From NCBI GenBank assembly GCA_003158415.1, contig PMJA01000239.1:1-10106 (forward strand): 10,106 nucleotides of DNA. The letters run 5' to 3'. The DNA is from Methylobacter sp. GTDB lineage: Bacteria; Pseudomonadota; Gammaproteobacteria; Methylococcales; Methylomonadaceae. Every line of letters begins with the position of its first letter. The stretch's first letter is position 1. A program made the position numbers and the translations under genes. Shown piece after piece: positions 7,230 to 10,106 of the stretch. Below the pieces are notes generated by a model, which had not been told where the DNA came from, did no database searches, and was given only the letters and a program-made list of their open reading frames with translations.

Positions 7230-8840
7230 TCAAAACAGCTTTGAAAACAACCAATACAAAGAGCCGGAAAGAAGCATTGCGACAGGGAGCGTCAATACCC
7301 AAGCCATTGCCAAATGACGAATAGTACCCCATTGCAAGCCCGATTTATTAGCCGTCATGGCGCCAGCTACTCCAGACGATAGTACCTGCGTGGTGGAAAC
7401 CGGCAGACCGAACATGTCGGCGGCGCCGATGGTCATCATGGCGACAAGCTCCGCCGACGCACCTTGCGCGTAAGTCAGATGTGTTTTACCGATTTTTTCG
7501 CCAACAGTCACTACAATGCGCTTCCAGCCTACCATAGTACCCAGACCCAAAGCGATAGCCACAACCACCTTTACCCATAGAGGAATAAACTTGGTCGAAT
7601 CGTCGATGTCTTTTTTAAATGCCTTGAGATTAGTTTTGGTATCGGCATCTAATTTCACTGCATTATTCTTTTCGAGGAAACGGATAGATTCAGAAGTCAA
7701 GTACATGTCGTTGCGTACGTTAGACACCATGTCTGACGGTACACTAGCGAAGCTTTCATACTGTTTCACCTGATCGCCAATATTGCCGATTACGTTCGCA
7801 AGAGCGGATAAGACTTCAGCCTTATACTCTTTGGTTCGCACATATTCAGAAAGGGTTGCGAGAGAATCCTCCGCAGAACCGGGTGTAGTGACAGATTTGA
7901 TCAGAGAATCCCTGGTTACCTGGGACATTGCTACGAACTGAGGCATATGATCCACGGGCATTGGTCTGGAAAAGGCGTATGCCATAGGCACAGTGCCGAT
8001 CAGAATGAGCATGATTAACCCCATGCCTTTTTGGCCGTCATTAGAACCGTGAGCGAAAGAAACACCTGTGCAAGTCAAAATAAGCAGACTGCGAATCCAC
8101 CAGGGTGGCGGCTCATTGCCTTTAGGTTCTTCGTATAATTCCCGGCTCTTGATCAAAGCTTTCATCGCCAATAGCAGCAGCGCAGCACAACCAAAACCGA
8201 CCATAGGCGAAAGGAGTAGTGAATAACCAATCTTGGTCGCCTGAGCCCAATCAACACCGCTGGTTCCGTCCCGACCGTGCATCAGGGCATTGGCAACACC
8301 GACACCAATGATTGAGCCGATCAGGGTATGAGACGAAGAGGCTGGCAAACCCAGCAGCCAGGTACCGATATTCCAAATAATAGCGGCGATGAGTAGGGCG
8401 AAGACCATAGCGAACCCTGCACCAGATCCTACTTGCAGGATAAGTTCTACGGGAAGCAGGGAGATAATGCCGAAAGCGACGGCACCGCTCGAAACCATAA
8501 CCCCAAGAAAATTAAATAGCCCTGACCACAATACAGCGAAATGAGCAGGAAGTGAATGAGTGTAAATAACGGTCGCCACGGCATTTGCCGTGTCGTGAAA
8601 ACCATTGACGAACTCAAATCCGAGGGCGATGAGCAGCGCTACCCCAAGAAGGGTATAAGGCAGCCAAGTGAGGGGCTGACCGCTAGCCTGGTTAATATCG
8701 CTCACTAGGCTATAACCGGCAATCAATATGCCTGTTACAAGCAGCCCTAAAAATATAACGACGGTGATTGCCCCATTTTTGTGGTCAAGTTGGGGGCGGT
8801 CAATAGAAGAAGCAGGTAGAGCTGAAGCAGAGGCGTTCAT
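7230..8840 (-). CDS. pitA: PiT-family inorganic phosphate transporter
   Basis: This 536-residue inner-membrane permease probably imports Pi (or a neutral metal-phosphate complex) by proton symport, as in E. coli PitA. After a 20-residue polar N-terminus come hydrophobic segments near 24-45, 60-78, 101-127, 140-163, 170-186, 204-230 and 249-290. The first signature is FEFVNGFHDTANAVATVIYT (75-94), and the repeated half contains FAHGSNDGQKGMG (262-274). GLPASSSHTLIGSIIGVG (164-181) and GLPVSTTQVLSSGVAGA (478-494) are the matching inverted-topology repeats. A polar stretch of about 125 residues (292-418), partly helical, separates the halves as a large loop. Further membrane segments lie near 420-438, 460-476 and 508-532. 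The start ATG at 8838-8840 has no clear Shine-Dalgarno, but no other Met occurs before the first helix. It sits upstream of two Pi-consuming enzymes, xfp and glgP. Phosphate is more likely than sulfate as substrate, judging from the HDTANA and HGSNDGQ motifs. Confidence 0.93.
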   Translation of the reverse strand: MNASASALPASSIDRPQLDHKNGAITVVIFLGLLVTGILIAGYSLVSDINQASGQPLTWLPYTLLGVALLIALGFEFVNGFHDTANAVATVIYTHSLPAHFAVLWSGLFNFLGVMVSSGAVAFGIISLLPVELILQVGSGAGFAMVFALLIAAIIWNIGTWLLGLPASSSHTLIGSIIGVGVANALMHGRDGTSGVDWAQATKIGYSLLLSPMVGFGCAALLLLAMKALIKSRELYEEPKGNEPPPWWIRSLLILTCTGVSFAHGSNDGQKGMGLIMLILIGTVPMAYAFSRPMPVDHMPQFVAMSQVTRDSLIKSVTTPGSAEDSLATLSEYVRTKEYKAEVLSALANVIGNIGDQVKQYESFASVPSDMVSNVRNDMYLTSESIRFLEKNNAVKLDADTKTNLKAFKKDIDDSTKFIPLWVKVVVAIALGLGTMVGWKRIVVTVGEKIGKTHLTYAQGASAELVAMMTIGAADMFGLPVSTTQVLSSGVAGAMTANKSGLQWGTIRHLAMAWVLTLPVAMLLSGSLYWLFSKLF

Positions 8841-9052
8841 ATAGAAAAACCCAGGAAAGAATAAAGCCTAAAATATAGCAATTAAATATTACAAATAGGC
8901 GACGTATCCATAACAAGGAGTTCAAAACCATCCCAGTCTGACAGTCTTAAACTGATTGATTTGTAGATATTACTAGAATGCTCTGAATTGCTGTCAAAAA
9001 CTGAGTAAACTACAGCCATGTCTTATTAAACAGAATCCCAATAATACACATT
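8841..9052. other. Divergent intergenic region between pitA and ltaE
   Basis: This AT-rich stretch of 212 bases has no credible open frame. It holds the candidate pitA promoter (8888-8916), a short direct repeat of cagtct (8934-8939 and 8942-8947), and a ctgtca-aaaa-ctgagt run at 8991-9006. A weak promoter pair facing ltaE, TTGCTG at 8988-8993 and TACAGC at 9011-9016 with 17 bases between, matches poorly at the -10. No RNA gene or riboswitch was recognised. Confidence 0.5.
8888..8916 (-). promoter_or_regulatory. Candidate sigma70-type promoter of pitA
   Basis: Reading the minus strand, TTGTTA (8911-8916, 4 of 6 to TTGACA) is followed after exactly 17 bases by TGTAAT (8888-8893, 5 of 6 to TATAAT). 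Transcription would begin near 8881, leaving an AT-rich leader of about 40 bases before the pitA ATG. It is the best promoter-like pair in the divergent intergenic region. No equally good pair was found facing the threonine aldolase gene. Confidence 0.5.
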
Positions 9053-10102
9053 ATGAATTTTGCATCCGATAATTGGGCCGGTGCGCACCCTAAGATTGCG
9101 CAACGGTTGTTGGAAGTCGCCTCTGGATTTTCAGCGCCTTATGGCGCAAGCGCACTTGACCGCAAGATCGAGAAAAGGTTTAACGAGCTATTCGAACGGG
9201 AAGTTGCGGTTTATTTTGTCAGTACCGGTACAGCGGCTAATTCGCTGGCGCTGGCTGCCGTCAACCGTCCGGGCGGAGTTTCCTTTTGTCACCGCGAAGC
9301 GCACATGCTGGAAGATGAATGCGGCGCGCCGGAATTTTTTACGCACGGCGCACGTCTGGCGCCGGTGGATGGGGAAAACGGCAAAATCGATCCGCATAAA
9401 CTCAAAGCCGAAATCGAGCGTTTCCCGCCTAATTTTGTCCATGCGGGGCAGCCGATGGCGATTTCCATCACCCAGGCTACCGAAATTGGCACGCTTTATC
9501 AGACTGATGACATTGCCGCCATTGCAAAGATTGCGCAAGCTAACGGATTGCCTTTGCACATGGACGGCGCGCGTTTTGCGAATGCGCTGGTTGCGCTGGA
9601 ACTAACGCCGGCGGAAATGACCTGGAAACGGGGTGTGGATATCGTCTCTTTCGGCGCCACCAAAAACGGATGCTGGTGTGCCGAAGCCTTGATATTTATG
9701 AATCCTGAATTATCCAAAGATTTGCCGTTTATCCGCAAACGCGCCGCGCAGTTGGTTTCTAAAAGCCGATTTATCGCCAGCCAATTTGATGCGTATTTAC
9801 ACGATGAACTTTGGTTAGACATGGCGCGTTATGCCAATGCGATGGCCGAGCGCTTGCAAAACGGCATTATTAACGCTGAACACGCACGATTAGCGTGGCA
9901 CGCAGAAGCCAATGAAGTATTTGTTGTGTTGGATAAAGCACTGGCGGATCAACTCCAGGAACAAGGTGCCGTTTTTTATCAGTGGAATCCGCCCCGCGCA
10001 AAACCAGAGTTGTTAGGTCAAAACGAAGTATTGGTGCGTTTGGTGACCAGCTTTGCGACAGAGGCTGATCAAGTGGATCGTTTTCTTGAGCTTTTAAGAT
10101 GA
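9053..10102 (+). CDS. ltaE: Low-specificity L-threonine aldolase
   Basis: This 349-residue PLP enzyme of fold type I splits L-threonine and L-allo-threonine to glycine and acetaldehyde; it can also act on related beta-hydroxy amino acids. Visible landmarks are FASDNWAG (3-10), the cofactor phosphate-binding STGTAANSLAL (57-67), HMLEDECGAPEFF (84-96) with His84 stacking on PLP, LHMDGARFANAL (168-179) with Asp171 and Arg174, and SFGATKNG (199-206) with Lys204 as the Schiff-base lysine. The DECGAPEFF form resembles the Pseudomonas-type enzymes. The length is normal and the gene is complete, stopping with TGA four bases before the window end. The start ATG at 9053 puts the usual FASDN motif at the N-terminus; no convincing Shine-Dalgarno precedes it. 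It is divergent from pitA and has no obvious functional link to it. Its product acetaldehyde could meet acetate metabolism, but that is speculation. Confidence 0.95.
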   Translation: MNFASDNWAGAHPKIAQRLLEVASGFSAPYGASALDRKIEKRFNELFEREVAVYFVSTGTAANSLALAAVNRPGGVSFCHREAHMLEDECGAPEFFTHGARLAPVDGENGKIDPHKLKAEIERFPPNFVHAGQPMAISITQATEIGTLYQTDDIAAIAKIAQANGLPLHMDGARFANALVALELTPAEMTWKRGVDIVSFGATKNGCWCAEALIFMNPELSKDLPFIRKRAAQLVSKSRFIASQFDAYLHDELWLDMARYANAMAERLQNGIINAEHARLAWHAEANEVFVVLDKALADQLQEQGAVFYQWNPPRAKPELLGQNEVLVRLVTSFATEADQVDRFLELLR

Positions 10103-10106
10103 TAGC

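Noticed and set aside
7126..7332. Minus-strand open frame of 68 codons overlapping the pitA 3' end and the hairpin
   Set aside because: It runs in another frame of pitA and through the inverted repeat, with no ribosome site or recognisable composition; a shadow frame.
8991..9006. Pho-box-like sequence CTGTCA-AAAA-CTGAGT upstream of pitA/ltaE
   Set aside because: The half-sites are 10 rather than 11 bases apart, the second half matches at only three or four positions, and the site lies well upstream of the pitA promoter. Tempting for a phosphate transporter, but too weak to call.

Overview
The window carries five same-strand (minus) genes running leftward, flanked by the tail of an ExbD-type gene at the left edge and a divergently transcribed threonine aldolase gene at the right. 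All proteins look like ordinary proteobacterial types. Moderate GC and the combination of PiT transporter, phosphoketolase, glycogen phosphorylase, histidine phosphatase and acetate kinase would fit a gamma- or betaproteobacterial C1-user (methanotroph/methylotroph) or chemolithotroph. That assignment is inference from general knowledge; nothing in the window proves the taxon. There is no sign of a phage, insertion sequence, CRISPR array, tRNA or rRNA.

Layout: 1-275 (+) is the periplasmic C-terminal part of an ExbD/TolR-like protein, cut by the window edge. Bases 244-1464 (-) hold acetate kinase (ackA), whose 3' end overlaps the exbD 3' end tail to tail by 32 bp. Bases 1481-2119 (-) hold a histidine-phosphatase-superfamily protein, 2126-4654 (-) glycogen phosphorylase (glgP), and 4691-7087 (-) phosphoketolase (xfp/xpk). 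Bases 7088-7229 are an intergenic stretch with a strong nested inverted repeat and a possible promoter. Bases 7230-8840 (-) hold a PiT-family phosphate transporter (pitA). Bases 8841-9052 are the divergent intergenic region with a good sigma70-like promoter facing pitA. Bases 9053-10102 (+) hold a low-specificity L-threonine aldolase, complete and ending just before the window edge.

How the genes work together: xfp, glgP, the phosphatase gene and ackA are separated by only 36, 6 and 16 bp and are almost certainly one transcription unit. Glycogen phosphorylase uses Pi to release glucose-1-phosphate. Phosphoketolase uses Pi to cleave xylulose-5-P and/or fructose-6-P to acetyl phosphate plus glyceraldehyde-3-P or erythrose-4-P. 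Acetate kinase converts acetyl phosphate and ADP to acetate and ATP. The unit therefore reads as a glycogen-to-acetate ATP-yielding shunt. Two steps consume inorganic phosphate, which gives a plausible reason for a Pi importer directly upstream. The individual enzymes are well known. The less ordinary parts are the gene grouping, the unassigned phosphatase, and the hairpin between pitA and xfp.
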